From: Flavobacterium panacagri
Lineage (GTDB): Bacteria > Bacteroidota > Bacteroidia > Flavobacteriales > Flavobacteriaceae
NCBI RefSeq assembly: GCF_030378165.1
Contig: NZ_CP119766.1
Location: forward strand, 2,046,001-2,110,000
Direction: 5' to 3'
Length of the DNA stretch: 64,000 bases
Positions 1 to 8,355 of this stretch are shown here, in pieces (the first letter of the stretch is position 1; each line of letters opens with the position of its first letter). The position numbers and the translations under genes are program-made. Below the pieces are notes generated by a model. It made no database searches, was not told the origin of the DNA, and saw only the letters and a list, made by a program, of their open reading frames with translations.

Positions 1-444
1 AAAATTTGTTGATGGAGTAAAGGTTTGAAATGATCCTATTGAAGCACCAATACCACCTTCTATAAAAGGAGCAACCCACGGAATTGGAGCACAAAAACGA
101 ACTTTTCCTCCAACTAAAAGAGCCCGAGTTGTTACTTTATATAGAGGCTGGTCTAGAAGAGGAGGCTGATTTTTATCAATTTTTGTAGAGATTGTAGCTG
201 CATAAGATCTTAAGCCAAACCATGATTTTATTCCGAAAATGTATTCTGCTTGTAAATAAAGACCACTGTCCATAACATCCAATTCATCTTGGTTTCCATA
301 ATCTTCAATATAGTAAGAACTGCTGCTCGCAAAACCTATTGAGGCTTTAATAGATTGACCTACTCTCGGTTGGGCATTTGTAAAATTTGAAATGAGTATA
401 ATAAAAAGAAAATAAGTAGATAAACTGCGTAAAGTTAAGGTCAT
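1..444 (-). CDS. outer-membrane beta-barrel-like protein, C-terminus beyond window
   Basis: The reading frame opens with ATG at 444 on the minus strand and is still open at base 1, so only about 148 N-terminal residues are visible. The first 25 residues form a signal peptide (basic start, hydrophobic core, ending near Thr-Asn-Ala-Gln), so the protein is exported. The mature part alternates polar and aromatic residues in short strands (for example YLQAEYIFGIKSWFGL) and has a Gly-rich 'PFIEGGIGASIG' stretch. This is typical of small 8-12 strand outer-membrane barrels of the OmpA/PorT-like type. No enzyme motif is seen. The assignment as a barrel is inferred from strand pattern only. Confidence 0.6.
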   Translation of the reverse strand, partial: MTLTLRSLSTYFLFIILISNFTNAQPRVGQSIKASIGFASSSSYYIEDYGNQDELDVMDSGLYLQAEYIFGIKSWFGLRSYAATISTKIDKNQPPLLDQPLYKVTTRALLVGGKVRFCAPIPWVAPFIEGGIGASIGSFQTFTPSTNF

Positions 445-514
445 ATAGTTTTTTGGTTTTGTTAATTGGTTGCAACTAAAATAAAACTTTAAACTTCTGG
501 TTCGATTAGAATTT

Positions 515-1348
515 TTACTTTTTCTTATTATTTCTTAATAGCCTTTTTTCTTCACCTTCTAATTTTCTCTGTATCTTTTTCACATCTTCTGCAGGGGATA
601 AATTTTCAGGAGTAATGCCTCTTTTTGTAAGCATATCTCTAACCGCTATATTATTGTCAATATGTTCTGTTTCTATTTTGTTTTGTCCTTTCAGATCTTT
701 ACTTTGGACATTTAAGCCTGTCATTTCTGTCGCTAAATCCTTCACTTTTATACTTATGGTGGGTAAAAAGTCAGCAACTGGTCTGTTTTCTGGAATGCCC
801 ATTTTCTTTTTTAGCATGTTTGTGCTTAATTTGAAAAGTGCTTGATCGCCTTTGCTTCGAATAGATGCAAATCCTTGGCTATCAACACCTCTTTCGTACA
901 ATATGCCGGATAATTGTTTTTCTGTCTGACTCAGTTTTTCTCTAGCTTTTATTCTTTCAAATTCTAAAAGACGTTGTTCGACTTTTTCAGCTTTTCGAGT
1001 TTGAACGGCAAAATAATTTTGTGCAAATGCTATTTGTTCTTTTCGGCTATCTCCATTCTGAGCGATAAGATAAGAAGCATATCTCGTTAGAGCGATATCA
1101 TTTATGGATCTTTCAGAATTTGATCCAATTTCGACCATTTTCCTGATGTCGGGAAAATGGTTAGAAATGTCTTCACCAGCATTTTCGCAGGCATCTTTAG
1201 CCTTTTGTATTACTTTTTCAAAATTTTCCCATTTGCTATAACCAAGCAACACTTGTAAATCTCGCGCACTCCAGCATTCGATACCTTCTATTTCAGATGT
1301 AGCAGATTCAAATTTCTCGAACTATGTTTTTATTTCTTCAGATTTCAT
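515..1348 (-). pseudogene. dinD: DNA-damage-inducible protein D (DinD) family, interrupted by an early in-frame stop
   Basis: The frame from ATG at 1348 would give 277 residues, close to E. coli DinD. It reads MKSEEIKT, then a TAG at 1324-1322, then continues in frame as FEKFES...CWSARDLQ-V-LLGYSKWENF. The conserved WSARDL-x(3)-LGY block is the start of the BRO-N-like domain of DinD, and 'FAQNYFAVQTRKAE' matches the family further on. The longest uninterrupted frame starts at a GTG at 1252, inside that conserved block, so it would lack the first strands of the domain. DinD in E. coli is a LexA-regulated inhibitor of RecA functions. Either this is a recent pseudogene, or a shortened protein is made from an internal start, or the stop is a sequencing error. 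Confidence 0.75.
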
Positions 1349-1443
1349 AGAATTGAAATTTAAATGTAAAACAAAAATATTAAATAAATAATTTAAAAAG
1401 TAAGATATTTCGTCTTTTTTTATGCTTGAGTTGGAAACAAATC

Positions 1444-1474
1444 AAAAAAACTACCCAGTTTTTCAACTAAGTAG
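1444..1474 (-). terminator. Rho-independent terminator after the DUF2383 gene
   Basis: Read on the minus strand, a 10-bp stem (CTACTTAGTT / AACTGGGTAG, two G-U pairs) with a GAAA loop is followed by seven T residues. It lies 28 bases past the stop of the gene ending at 1503. Confidence 0.75.
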
Positions 1475-1502
1475 CTTTCTAAAATGAAAAAAAACAATGA
1501 TA

Positions 1503-1958
1503 TTAAATTCCTTTCATTTTAATTTGTGATAAAGTATTTTGAATACTATTTAATTGTTTGGAAACAACATAAATTTGACTGTGTTCCAATTCATTATCAT
1601 CGAGTGCTTTTTTGTATTTTTCAATGGCAGCTTCTTCTCCAGTAATACAGGCGTTGATGATGGCTTCAGGATCTCCATCAGTAAAGGATGATTTGATGTC
1701 AATCCAAGTTCTGTGTAAAGCTCCTAACGGACCTCCGCCAGAAGTGTCTGTTGATTTTCCGAGTTTATTGATTTCGTCTTGTAATTCTACAATAAATAAG
1801 GCTCTTTCGCGTGCGTATTCCAGAAAATCAGTTTTCATTGCCGCGTTGTTTACATGTTCGGCCGCGTTTGTATATCCTAATTTTCCATCTTCAAGAATTG
1901 AAATTAATCCTTCCAGAGTTTTAACTGCTTCTTTTGTGGTTTCATCTGTATGTATCAT
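1503..1958 (-). CDS. DUF2383 / PA2169-type four-helix-bundle protein
   Basis: A 151-residue soluble protein without signal peptide. It is almost entirely helical and shows the ferritin-like pattern of the PA2169/DUF2383 family: an N-terminal 'LEGLISILEDGKLGYTNAA' helix, a central 'GGGPLGALHRTWIDIKSS' segment and an 'EEAAIEKYKKAL' helix. Members form four-helix bundles; their function is not well established, though they are often stress-related. The length is normal for the family. The gene stands alone with its own terminator and appears monocistronic. Family assignment is from motif memory and is fairly sure; the role is unknown. Confidence 0.8.
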   Translation of the reverse strand: MIHTDETTKEAVKTLEGLISILEDGKLGYTNAAEHVNNAAMKTDFLEYARERALFIVELQDEINKLGKSTDTSGGGPLGALHRTWIDIKSSFTDGDPEAIINACITGEEAAIEKYKKALDDNELEHSQIYVVSKQLNSIQNTLSQIKMKGI

Positions 1959-2150
1959 GACGTAATAGTTTTTAAATTAATACATTACAAAGTTGACAAT
2001 TTATTAAGAGTTATGTTTTACAGTATTATGATTGAGTTTTTACAATATTGTAGAATGGGAATTTTGAAACTTATATTTTATGTTTCCCGCAGATTTTGGA
2101 GATTTAGCTGATTTTTTCTTTTGGAAATGAATTTTCTCGTTTTACGGTTT

Positions 2151-2240
2151 GCGTGAGGGATAGGAGTGAAAAGCCCACAGCCGTGAGGAACGAACAGGCG
2201 AGGACTTGTAACGGATAGCCCGACCCGGAGGGACACGCCC
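2151..2240. ncRNA. GC-rich conserved-looking structured element, possible flavobacterial RNA motif or dispersed repeat
   Basis: The element begins GCGTGAGGGATAG and ends GATAGCCCGACCCGGAGGG followed by ACACGCCC. The outer GCGTG and CACGC can pair, and there are internal complementary GGGCT / AGCCC pieces. It is far richer in GC than its surroundings and has no reading frame. From memory, the 'GCGTGAGGGAT...CCCGACCC..AGGGACACGCCC' frame with a variable middle recurs between genes of many Flavobacterium genomes. It may correspond to the Flavo-1 RNA motif. That identification is from recall and is not verified. Strand is undecided. Confidence 0.5.
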
Positions 2241-2252
2241 AAAATAAGCCCA

Positions 2253-2310
2253 TAAAAAAACAGCTTAAAGTATAAAAGTGATGAAACTTTTGAACCTTAA
2301 GCCGTTTTAA
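2253..2310 (-). terminator. terminator hairpin of the aminotransferase gene
   Basis: On the minus strand a long imperfect stem (AAACGGCTTAAGG...AAAGT pairing with ACTTTT..CTTTAAGCTGTTT) is followed by a run of seven T. It starts about 20 bases past the stop codon at 2330. Confidence 0.75.
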
Positions 2311-2329
2311 TAAAATTTAAAATATTGTT

Positions 2330-3520
2330 TTATGCAGTCAAAGCTTCTTTGATTCTGCGTAATGCTTCTTTTAAAATATCGTTGCTTGTTGCGTAAGAGA
2401 AACGAATACAGTTTGGATTTCCGAAAGCATCTCCAGTTACTGTTGCTACATTTGCCTCAGCTAAAAGATACATTGAAACATCGTTTGCATCTTTAATTTC
2501 GTGTCCTTTTAAAGTTTTTCCGAAGAAAGAAGAAACGTCTGGGAATACGTAGAAAGCACCTTCTGGAACGTTGATTTTTACACCTGGGATTTCTTTTAAT
2601 AATCCAACTACTAAATCTCTACGTCCGTGGAAAGCCTGAACCATTTCGTTTAATACACTTGGGTCAGCATCTACTGCAGTGATTGTCGCTCTTTGTGCTA
2701 CAGAGTTTGCTCCAGATGTTACTTGCCCTTGGATTTTTGTACATGCTTTTGCAATAAATTCAGGAGCTCCAATGTAACCAATTCTGTATCCTGTCATGGC
2801 AAATGCTTTTGCAACTCCGTTTACAGTGATTGTTTTTTCTAACATTCCTGGAATAGAACCAATGCTGCAGAAAGTTCCTGAGAAATTGATGTGCTCATAA
2901 ATTTCGTCAGCAACTACGTAAATATTTGGGTGTTTTTCTAACACTTTTGCCAATGCTGTTAATTCTTCTCTGCTGTAAACAGATCCTGAAGGATTACATG
3001 GAGAAGAAAACCACATCATTTTTGTTTTTGGTGTGATGGCAGCTTCTAATTGTTCTGGTGTGATTTTGAAATCTGTTTCAACAGAAGTTGGGACTTCAAC
3101 TGGAACTCCGCCAGAAAGTTTTACGATTTCGAAATAAGAAACCCAGTAAGGTGCTGGTAAAATTACCTCGTCACCGTCGTTTAACATTACCTGAGCAATG
3201 TTGTATAATGATTGTTTTGCTCCTGTAGAAACTACGATTTGAGATGGTTTGTAATCTAAATCATTATCTCTTTTGAATTTTCTGCAAATTGCTTCTTTTA
3301 AATCTTGGTATCCATCAACTGGAGAATAAGTGCTGTAATTATCGTCGATTGCTTTTTTAGCAGCTTCTTTAATAAAGTCAGGTGTGTTGAAATCTGGCTC
3401 ACCTAAACTTAAACTGATAATATCTTTTCCTTGTGCTTTTAATTCTCTTGCCAAAGCGGCCATTGCTAATGTCTGCGAAGTCGCAAGATTGTTGATTCTG
3501 TCCGAAAGAATATGATTCAT
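2330..3520 (-). CDS. aspC: pyridoxal-phosphate aspartate/aromatic aminotransferase, class I
   Basis: A 396-residue cytosolic enzyme of aminotransferase fold type I, the usual length. Visible motifs are 'SLGEPDFNTPDF' near the N-terminus, 'SPCNPSGSVYS' around residue 175 (Asn that contacts PLP), 'VVADEIYEHI' (Asp that holds the PLP ring nitrogen) and 'NGVAKAFAMTGYRIGY' around residue 240, where Lys forms the Schiff base. 'CIRFSYA' near the C-terminus carries the Arg that binds the substrate carboxylate. It is most like the subgroup Ib aspartate aminotransferases that transfer amino groups between aspartate and 2-oxoglutarate. The exact amino acid range cannot be read from sequence. It is probably monocistronic with its own terminator. 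Confidence 0.88.
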   Translation of the reverse strand: MNHILSDRINNLATSQTLAMAALARELKAQGKDIISLSLGEPDFNTPDFIKEAAKKAIDDNYSTYSPVDGYQDLKEAICRKFKRDNDLDYKPSQIVVSTGAKQSLYNIAQVMLNDGDEVILPAPYWVSYFEIVKLSGGVPVEVPTSVETDFKITPEQLEAAITPKTKMMWFSSPCNPSGSVYSREELTALAKVLEKHPNIYVVADEIYEHINFSGTFCSIGSIPGMLEKTITVNGVAKAFAMTGYRIGYIGAPEFIAKACTKIQGQVTSGANSVAQRATITAVDADPSVLNEMVQAFHGRRDLVVGLLKEIPGVKINVPEGAFYVFPDVSSFFGKTLKGHEIKDANDVSMYLLAEANVATVTGDAFGNPNCIRFSYATSNDILKEALRRIKEALTA

Positions 3521-3596
3521 TATAAAAATTTTGAATGTCCTTAAATTTGCTGTGTTGTTTAAGGAAGGTTAATTATTAATAGATTTTTTTTAGTTT

Positions 3597-4694
3597 TTAA
3601 ACTGATAATTCAGGTTTCATTCCCAAATCACGTAGATGCTTGAAGTGAGCAATAACAGCACTTCGCATTGTTTTATATTCATAATAGGGCAAGTTGCATT
3701 CTTTTGCAGTTTCTTTTACAATTTTGGCAATTTTACCGTAATGAATATGACTGATATTTGGAAAAATATGATGTTCGATTTGATGGTTTAATCCGCCAGT
3801 GTACCAGTTTACGATTGCATTTTTTGGTGCAAAATTAGTTGTGGTATACAATTGGTGGATAGCCCAAGTATTATCCATTTCTCCTAAATCATTTGGAGTT
3901 GGATTTGTAGTATGATCTACTACGTGTGCCAACTGGAATACAATACTTAAGATTAATCCTGCTGTGTAGTGCATTGCGAAAAATCCAATAAGTACTTTCC
4001 ACCATGTAATTCCGATTACCATTGGTAGAACAATCCAAATTGAAACATAGATAAGTTTAGTAATGATTAAAGTAGTCCACAAGATTTTAGGATTCTTTGG
4101 TTCTCCGTAAGACAATTTTCTTTTCAAATAGTTTCTCATCTGCTTAAAATCGGTTGTTAATGCCCAATTAAAAGTCAATAAACCGTATAAGAAAACAGAA
4201 TAATAATGCTGAAAACGATGAAAACGATGCCATTCCGCATGCTCTGTAAAACGGATAATTCTTCCAGCATCTAAATCTTCGTCATGTCCAGGAATATTGG
4301 TATATGTATGATGCAATACATTGTGCTGTACCTGCCAGTTGTACACATTTCCAGCCAAAACATAAATGGTTCCACCCATAAATTTATTAATCCAGCTTTT
4401 ATTGGAGTAAGAACCATGATTTCCATCATGCATTACATTCATTCCGACACCAGCCATTCCAACGCCCATTACAATTGATAGCAACAACATTAACCAAAAA
4501 GGCATGCCAAGTGTAAGGATTAAAAAATAGGGAGTTAAGAAAACAGCAAATAGAATAACAGCTTTTAGGTGTAATTTCCAATTTCCGGTTTTCTGAATAT
4601 TATTTTCCTTGAAGTAATTGTTTACCCGAGAATTAAGTGTTCTAAAGAACTTCAGATTGTCTTGCCTAGCAAATGTCGGAGCCGTGTTATTCAT
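3597..4694 (-). CDS. membrane fatty acid desaturase (acyl-CoA/lipid desaturase)
   Basis: A 365-residue integral membrane di-iron desaturase. The three histidine boxes are clear: HDGNH (residues 89-93), HNVLHH (124-129) and HQIEHH (304-309). The third box has Q in place of the first H, as in front-end and linoleoyl-CoA-type desaturases, but there is no cytochrome b5 domain. Hydrophobic pairs at about 44-83 and 205-255 anchor the enzyme with the boxes facing the cytoplasm. It would introduce a double bond into membrane fatty acyl chains, a common cold-adaptation step. Position and substrate specificity cannot be told. It is divergent from rsmG, sharing a 107-base promoter region. Confidence 0.9.
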   Translation of the reverse strand: MNNTAPTFARQDNLKFFRTLNSRVNNYFKENNIQKTGNWKLHLKAVILFAVFLTPYFLILTLGMPFWLMLLLSIVMGVGMAGVGMNVMHDGNHGSYSNKSWINKFMGGTIYVLAGNVYNWQVQHNVLHHTYTNIPGHDEDLDAGRIIRFTEHAEWHRFHRFQHYYSVFLYGLLTFNWALTTDFKQMRNYLKRKLSYGEPKNPKILWTTLIITKLIYVSIWIVLPMVIGITWWKVLIGFFAMHYTAGLILSIVFQLAHVVDHTTNPTPNDLGEMDNTWAIHQLYTTTNFAPKNAIVNWYTGGLNHQIEHHIFPNISHIHYGKIAKIVKETAKECNLPYYEYKTMRSAVIAHFKHLRDLGMKPELSV

Positions 4695-4713
4695 AATTAA
4701 TTTAAATAGTTTT

Positions 4714-4721
4714 CAAAGGTA
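4714..4721 (-). promoter_or_regulatory. TAnnTTTG promoter box for the desaturase gene
   Basis: TACCTTTG on the minus strand, 20 bases before the start codon, matches the Bacteroidetes -7 element. The upstream TTG element is not well spaced. Confidence 0.45.
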
Positions 4722-4777
4722 ATTATTATAAATTCTCAATTTGCAAAATTGAGTTAAATATTTCAATCGTAAAGTAG

Positions 4778-4785
4778 TACTTTTG
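4778..4785 (+). promoter_or_regulatory. TAnnTTTG promoter box for rsmG
   Basis: TACTTTTG ends 16 bases before the rsmG start codon, implying a leader of roughly 10 bases. It is back to back with the desaturase promoter. Confidence 0.55.
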
Positions 4786-4801
4786 TTAAAAATTTACAGC
4801 A

Positions 4802-5431
4802 ATGGATGAGATATTGAAATATTTTCCCAATTTGACCGATCTTCAAATTGAACAATTTCAAAAATTAGACTTTTTATATCACGATTGGAACGAAAAAATC
4901 AATGTTATTTCTCGAAAAGACATCGATTCATTATATACAAAACACATTTTGCATTCGTTAGGAATTGCGAAAATTATGAAATTTGAACCAGGGACAACGG
5001 TTTTGGATGTTGGAACGGGTGGTGGTTTTCCTGGAATTCCGTTAGCGATTCTTTTTCCAGAAACTCGTTTTTATTTAATTGATGTAATTGCTAAAAAAAT
5101 AAAAGTAGTTCAAGGTGTTGCTGATGCATTAGAGTTAAAGAATGTAAAAGCAGAGCAAAAACGCGCCGAATTAGTTAAAGGCGATTTCGATTTTATCGTA
5201 AGCCGTGCCGTTACCAATATGCCGGATTTTGTTTCTTGGATACATGATAAAATAAAGAAACAGCATAAACATAAATTAAAAAATGGAATTCTTTATTTGA
5301 AAGGTGGTGATTTGACAGAAGAACTAAAAGATTTTCCAAATGCCAATTTATATGATTTAGCAGATGTATTTGAAGATGAGTTCTTTGAAACTAAAAAGGT
5401 GGTTCATCTACCACTAAAATTTAAACCTTAA
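4802..5431 (+). CDS. rsmG: 16S rRNA (guanine-527 N7)-methyltransferase RsmG
   Basis: A 209-residue class I SAM-dependent methyltransferase of the GidB/RsmG family, which methylates G527 in the 530 loop of 16S rRNA. The N-terminal helical part includes 'FQKLDFLYHDWNEKINVISRKD', the usual family lead-in. The SAM-binding motif 'VLDVGTGGGFPGIPLA' is at residues 67-82. 'FDFIVSRAVTNMPDF' is the family's post-I block with the conserved SRA. The length is typical. It is monocistronic with a terminator just downstream. Loss of RsmG gives low-level streptomycin resistance in many bacteria (established knowledge). Confidence 0.95.
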   Translation: MDEILKYFPNLTDLQIEQFQKLDFLYHDWNEKINVISRKDIDSLYTKHILHSLGIAKIMKFEPGTTVLDVGTGGGFPGIPLAILFPETRFYLIDVIAKKIKVVQGVADALELKNVKAEQKRAELVKGDFDFIVSRAVTNMPDFVSWIHDKIKKQHKHKLKNGILYLKGGDLTEELKDFPNANLYDLADVFEDEFFETKKVVHLPLKFKP

Positions 5432-5436
5432 AAAAG

Positions 5437-5475
5437 AAATAACCCAGAAGATTTTACTCTCTGGGTTATTTTTTG
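5437..5475 (+). terminator. rsmG terminator
   Basis: The 11-bp perfect stem AATAACCCAGA / TCTGGGTTATT is followed by TTTTTT, starting six bases past the stop codon. Confidence 0.85.
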
Positions 5476-5497
5476 AATAAATAAAAACTATTAAAAA

Positions 5498-6229
5498 TTA
5501 AGAATGTATTCTTGAAAGATTTAAAAATTGGTTTGCCTGATAATTTAAGTTATCAATGAAACCATGTATCGCAGTTTCTGAGGCTTCATTAGTAGCCTTG
5601 AATTCGGCATCAAAAAAGAAGTCTCGACAGATTACAGGTTCATTTGAAGAATCATAAACGGCTTCATCCATTTCTTCAGAAGCTAAGTTCTCATATTCAC
5701 ATGGATATAGACAAATTAGATCTACTATAATACGATTAAACCATCGGTCAAATACTTTCTTTTTAGGGGTAATATGACGAGCTAATAGTACTAAACCGAC
5801 AAGTTCATTTTGTAAATAATAAGAACCTTTTCTGTATAAAGTATCGATCATTCTCACACTCATATGAGCAATCCATAATGGCCCATTTACAGAGCCTGAG
5901 GCCGGAATTTCGAAATCGGTATCAAATAATAATGGATTGGTTTGCTCTAGGCTATCTATAGAACACCAAAGGGCTTCAATACGTTTTTGAGTATCATTAG
6001 TGTCTTTTGTGTAACCTGTAAAACGCCAATAAACCCACTCTAATAAGGCAGCTGCTAGTCCAACAGAAGCTTTATGGTTTATTTGTGTTAATAAATTTTC
6101 TAGATCTTCATTTTCCTCAAAAGGATCCAATAATTCGTTTATTTTCTTTTTATTCCATTTAAAATCAATTGCGTGACCAATACTTTTTGATTCTAAAATA
6201 ACTTTAGGAACATTGTTTAAATTTCTCAT
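5498..6229 (-). CDS. conserved hypothetical protein, helical, cytosolic
   Basis: I do not recognise this 243-residue protein. It has no signal peptide, membrane segment or known catalytic motif. The sequence is mostly amphipathic helix, with 'HKASVGLAAALLEWVYWRF' around residue 55 and 'LVGLVLLARHITPKKKVFDRWF' around 150. An acidic stretch, 'EYENLASEEMDEAVYD', lies near residue 190. The Leu/Ala-rich helices suggest a helical-repeat or all-alpha fold. The gene stands alone, has its own TACATTTG promoter box and faces the rsmG terminator. Codon use looks like its neighbours. Nothing indicates recent transfer. Confidence 0.7.
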   Translation of the reverse strand: MRNLNNVPKVILESKSIGHAIDFKWNKKKINELLDPFEENEDLENLLTQINHKASVGLAAALLEWVYWRFTGYTKDTNDTQKRIEALWCSIDSLEQTNPLLFDTDFEIPASGSVNGPLWIAHMSVRMIDTLYRKGSYYLQNELVGLVLLARHITPKKKVFDRWFNRIIVDLICLYPCEYENLASEEMDEAVYDSSNEPVICRDFFFDAEFKATNEASETAIHGFIDNLNYQANQFLNLSRIHS

Positions 6230-6272
6230 AAGTTTAAAAATGTTTAAATAATACTAATTGATTTTTATAGGA

Positions 6273-6280
6273 CAAATGTA
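6273..6280 (-). promoter_or_regulatory. TAnnTTTG promoter box for the gene at 5498-6229
   Basis: TACATTTG on the minus strand lies 44 bases upstream of the start codon at 6229. No clear -33 TTTG is seen. Confidence 0.4.
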
Positions 6281-6495
6281 TTGTGATGTTTTTTTTTGAA
6301 ACGGAACAAGAAGTTTTTTAAATAATAAAATAAGTTTTTAATCGATGTATCTTGTTGAATATCAGTTAAATAAGAAAATTACTACAAAATATTTAACAAG
6401 CTATTTTCAAGGCGATATTTTTTTTTTGGGAAGAATCATTTAGGTTTATTATTTAAAAAAAATGGCTAAGAGAAGAGTGAAAAAAGTACTAAAGC

Positions 6496-6530
6496 AAAAG
6501 CCGAATCTTATTAAGAGATTCGGCTTTTTT
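6496..6530 (-). terminator. terminator between pruA and upstream region
   Basis: A perfect stem AAAGCCGAATCT / AGATTCGGCTTT is flanked by A and T runs, so it could work in both directions. It lies 46 bases past the pruA stop. Confidence 0.75.
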
Positions 6531-6575
6531 ATATTGAAAGATTTCAAAATTTGCAACCTAAACTTGGAATAGAAA

Positions 6576-8201
6576 TTATCCTAAAAATGGATATCTGTAA
6601 TCTTCTGGAGTTACAAAAGTTTCTTTGATGGTTCTAGGAGAAGCCCATCGTAGTAAGTTTAATGCAGAACCTGCTTTATCGTTAGTTCCTGAAGCTCTTG
6701 CTCCTCCAAATGGTTGCATTCCAACAACTGCTCCAGTTGGTTTATCATTGATGTAGAAGTTACCAGCAGCATTTTGCAATTTAGTAGTTGCTACCTCGAT
6801 AGCATAACGATCTTGGCTAAAAACTGCTCCTGTTAAAGCATATTCAGAAGTAGTATCAACTAATTCTAAAGTTTCTTCCCATTTAGCATCTTCATAAACA
6901 TAAATAGTGATAACCGGTCCAAACAACTCAGTTTCCATTGTAGTATATTTTGGATTTGTAGTTACAATAACTGTTGGCTCAACGAAGTATCCAACAGATT
7001 TATCATAATTTCCTCCAACGATGATTTCAGCATCAGCGTCTTTTTTAGCTTGGTCAATATAACTAGCTAATTTATCAAAAGAACCTTCGTGGATTACTGC
7101 TGTAATAAAGTTTCCAAAATCTTCTGGAGAACCCATTTTCATAGATTTTACATCAGCAATTAATTGTTCTTTTACAGCTGGCCATAAACTTTGCGGAATA
7201 TAAGCTCTAGAAGCTGCAGAACATTTTTGTCCTTGGAATTCAAAAGCACCACGAGTAATTCCTGTAACTACTTGTTTTACGTTTGCGCTTGGATGTGCAA
7301 TGATGAAATCTTTACCTCCAGTCTCTCCAACGATTCTTGGATACGTTTTATAATTTTGGATGTTTGCACCAATTTTAGCCCAGATATCTTTGAATACATG
7401 AGTTGAACCTGTAAAGTGAACACCGGCAAAATCACGGCTTGCTAAAACGGTATCCGTAATCATTAAAGCATCTCCAAAAACTACATTGATAACACCATCT
7501 GGAACTCCAGCTTCTTTGAAAACTTCTAAAATGATTTTCGTAGAAAATACTTGGCTGTCACTTGGTTTCCAAACTACAACGTTACCCATCATAGCAGCAC
7601 TTGCAGGAAGGTTAGCAGCGATAGCAGTAAAGTTAAATGGAGTAATAGCATAAACAAAACCTTCTAGTGGTCTGTATTCTACACGATTCCAGACAGAAGA
7701 ATCTGATTTTGGCTGATCGTTGTAGATTTGAGTCATAAACTCCACATTGTAACGTAAAAAGTCGATTAACTCGCAAGAAGCATCGATTTCTGCCTGGTGG
7801 ATATTTTTAGACTGGCCAATCATAGTAGCAGCGTTGATTCGAGCTCTGTATGGGCCAGCGATAAGTTCAGCAGCTTTTAAGAAAATAGCAGCACGCTGTT
7901 CCCATGCCATGTTTGCCCATGCTTTTCTTGATTCAAGAGCATTTGCAATCGCTTTTTCGATATGTTGTTTTTCAGCTAAGTGGTATTTTCCAACGATGTG
8001 TTTGTGATCGTGTGGAGCAGTAATGTTTCTTGTATTTCCAGTTCTGATTTCTTCGCTTCCAATATATAAAGGAACGTCAATTTGAGAATTCCACATTGTG
8101 GTGTAAGCTGCTTGAACAGCTGCTCTTTCTGGTGAGTTCGGTGCGTATCCTTTTACAGGTTCGTTTACCGCTTTTGGTACATGAAAAAATCCTTTAAGCA
8201 T
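6576..8201 (-). CDS. pruA: L-glutamate gamma-semialdehyde (1-pyrroline-5-carboxylate) dehydrogenase
   Basis: A 541-residue aldehyde dehydrogenase of the long P5CDH type found in eukaryotic mitochondria and Bacteroidetes. It oxidises glutamate semialdehyde to glutamate with NAD+ as the second step of proline breakdown. Motifs are 'PFNFTAIAANLPASAAMMGN' with the Asn of the oxyanion hole, 'HFTGSTHVFKDIW' (NAD site), 'GETGGKDF' with the general base Glu near residue 293, and 'FEFQGQKCSAASR' with the catalytic Cys near residue 325. The C-terminus 'GARASGTNDKAGS' is characteristic of the P5CDH branch. No proline dehydrogenase gene is adjacent. A TACTTTTG promoter box lies upstream. Confidence 0.93.
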   Translation of the reverse strand: MLKGFFHVPKAVNEPVKGYAPNSPERAAVQAAYTTMWNSQIDVPLYIGSEEIRTGNTRNITAPHDHKHIVGKYHLAEKQHIEKAIANALESRKAWANMAWEQRAAIFLKAAELIAGPYRARINAATMIGQSKNIHQAEIDASCELIDFLRYNVEFMTQIYNDQPKSDSSVWNRVEYRPLEGFVYAITPFNFTAIAANLPASAAMMGNVVVWKPSDSQVFSTKIILEVFKEAGVPDGVINVVFGDALMITDTVLASRDFAGVHFTGSTHVFKDIWAKIGANIQNYKTYPRIVGETGGKDFIIAHPSANVKQVVTGITRGAFEFQGQKCSAASRAYIPQSLWPAVKEQLIADVKSMKMGSPEDFGNFITAVIHEGSFDKLASYIDQAKKDADAEIIVGGNYDKSVGYFVEPTVIVTTNPKYTTMETELFGPVITIYVYEDAKWEETLELVDTTSEYALTGAVFSQDRYAIEVATTKLQNAAGNFYINDKPTGAVVGMQPFGGARASGTNDKAGSALNLLRWASPRTIKETFVTPEDYRYPFLG

Positions 8202-8274
8202 GTTATTTAAAATTAGATTATTAGATAATTTACAGTTAGATAATTTGATTTGTTACGAATAATCTAACGCTGCA

Positions 8275-8282
8275 CAAAAGTA
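8275..8282 (-). promoter_or_regulatory. TAnnTTTG promoter box for pruA
   Basis: TACTTTTG on the minus strand lies 73 bases upstream of the pruA start, giving a leader of about 70 bases. Confidence 0.5.
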
Positions 8283-8355
8283 CAAAGGATAAATTAATAA
8301 ATTGATAATTTTATGATTAAGATAACGATAAAAAGAATTGCAGAAATAAGATGCT

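Larger units (their letters stand above)
1959..2329. other. 371-base intergenic region with a structured element and a terminator
   Basis: No coding frame is convincing here. The segment holds an AT-rich stretch that should contain the promoter of the DUF2383 gene, a GC-rich structured element at 2151-2240 and the terminator of the aminotransferase gene at 2253-2310. Confidence 0.6.
6230..6575. other. 346-base AT-rich intergenic region
   Basis: The segment contains the promoter of the hypothetical gene on the left, a poly-T tract near 6415-6428 and the pruA terminator on the right. I see no convincing gene. A 36-codon frame beginning at 6462 runs through the terminator and is treated as chance. 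Confidence 0.5.

Noticed and set aside
6462..6572. 36-codon frame beginning MAKRRVKKVLKQ in the 6.2-6.6 kb gap
   Set aside because: It runs straight through the perfect terminator hairpin at 6496-6530 and overlaps nearly to the pruA stop; the protein-like start is probably chance in A-rich DNA.
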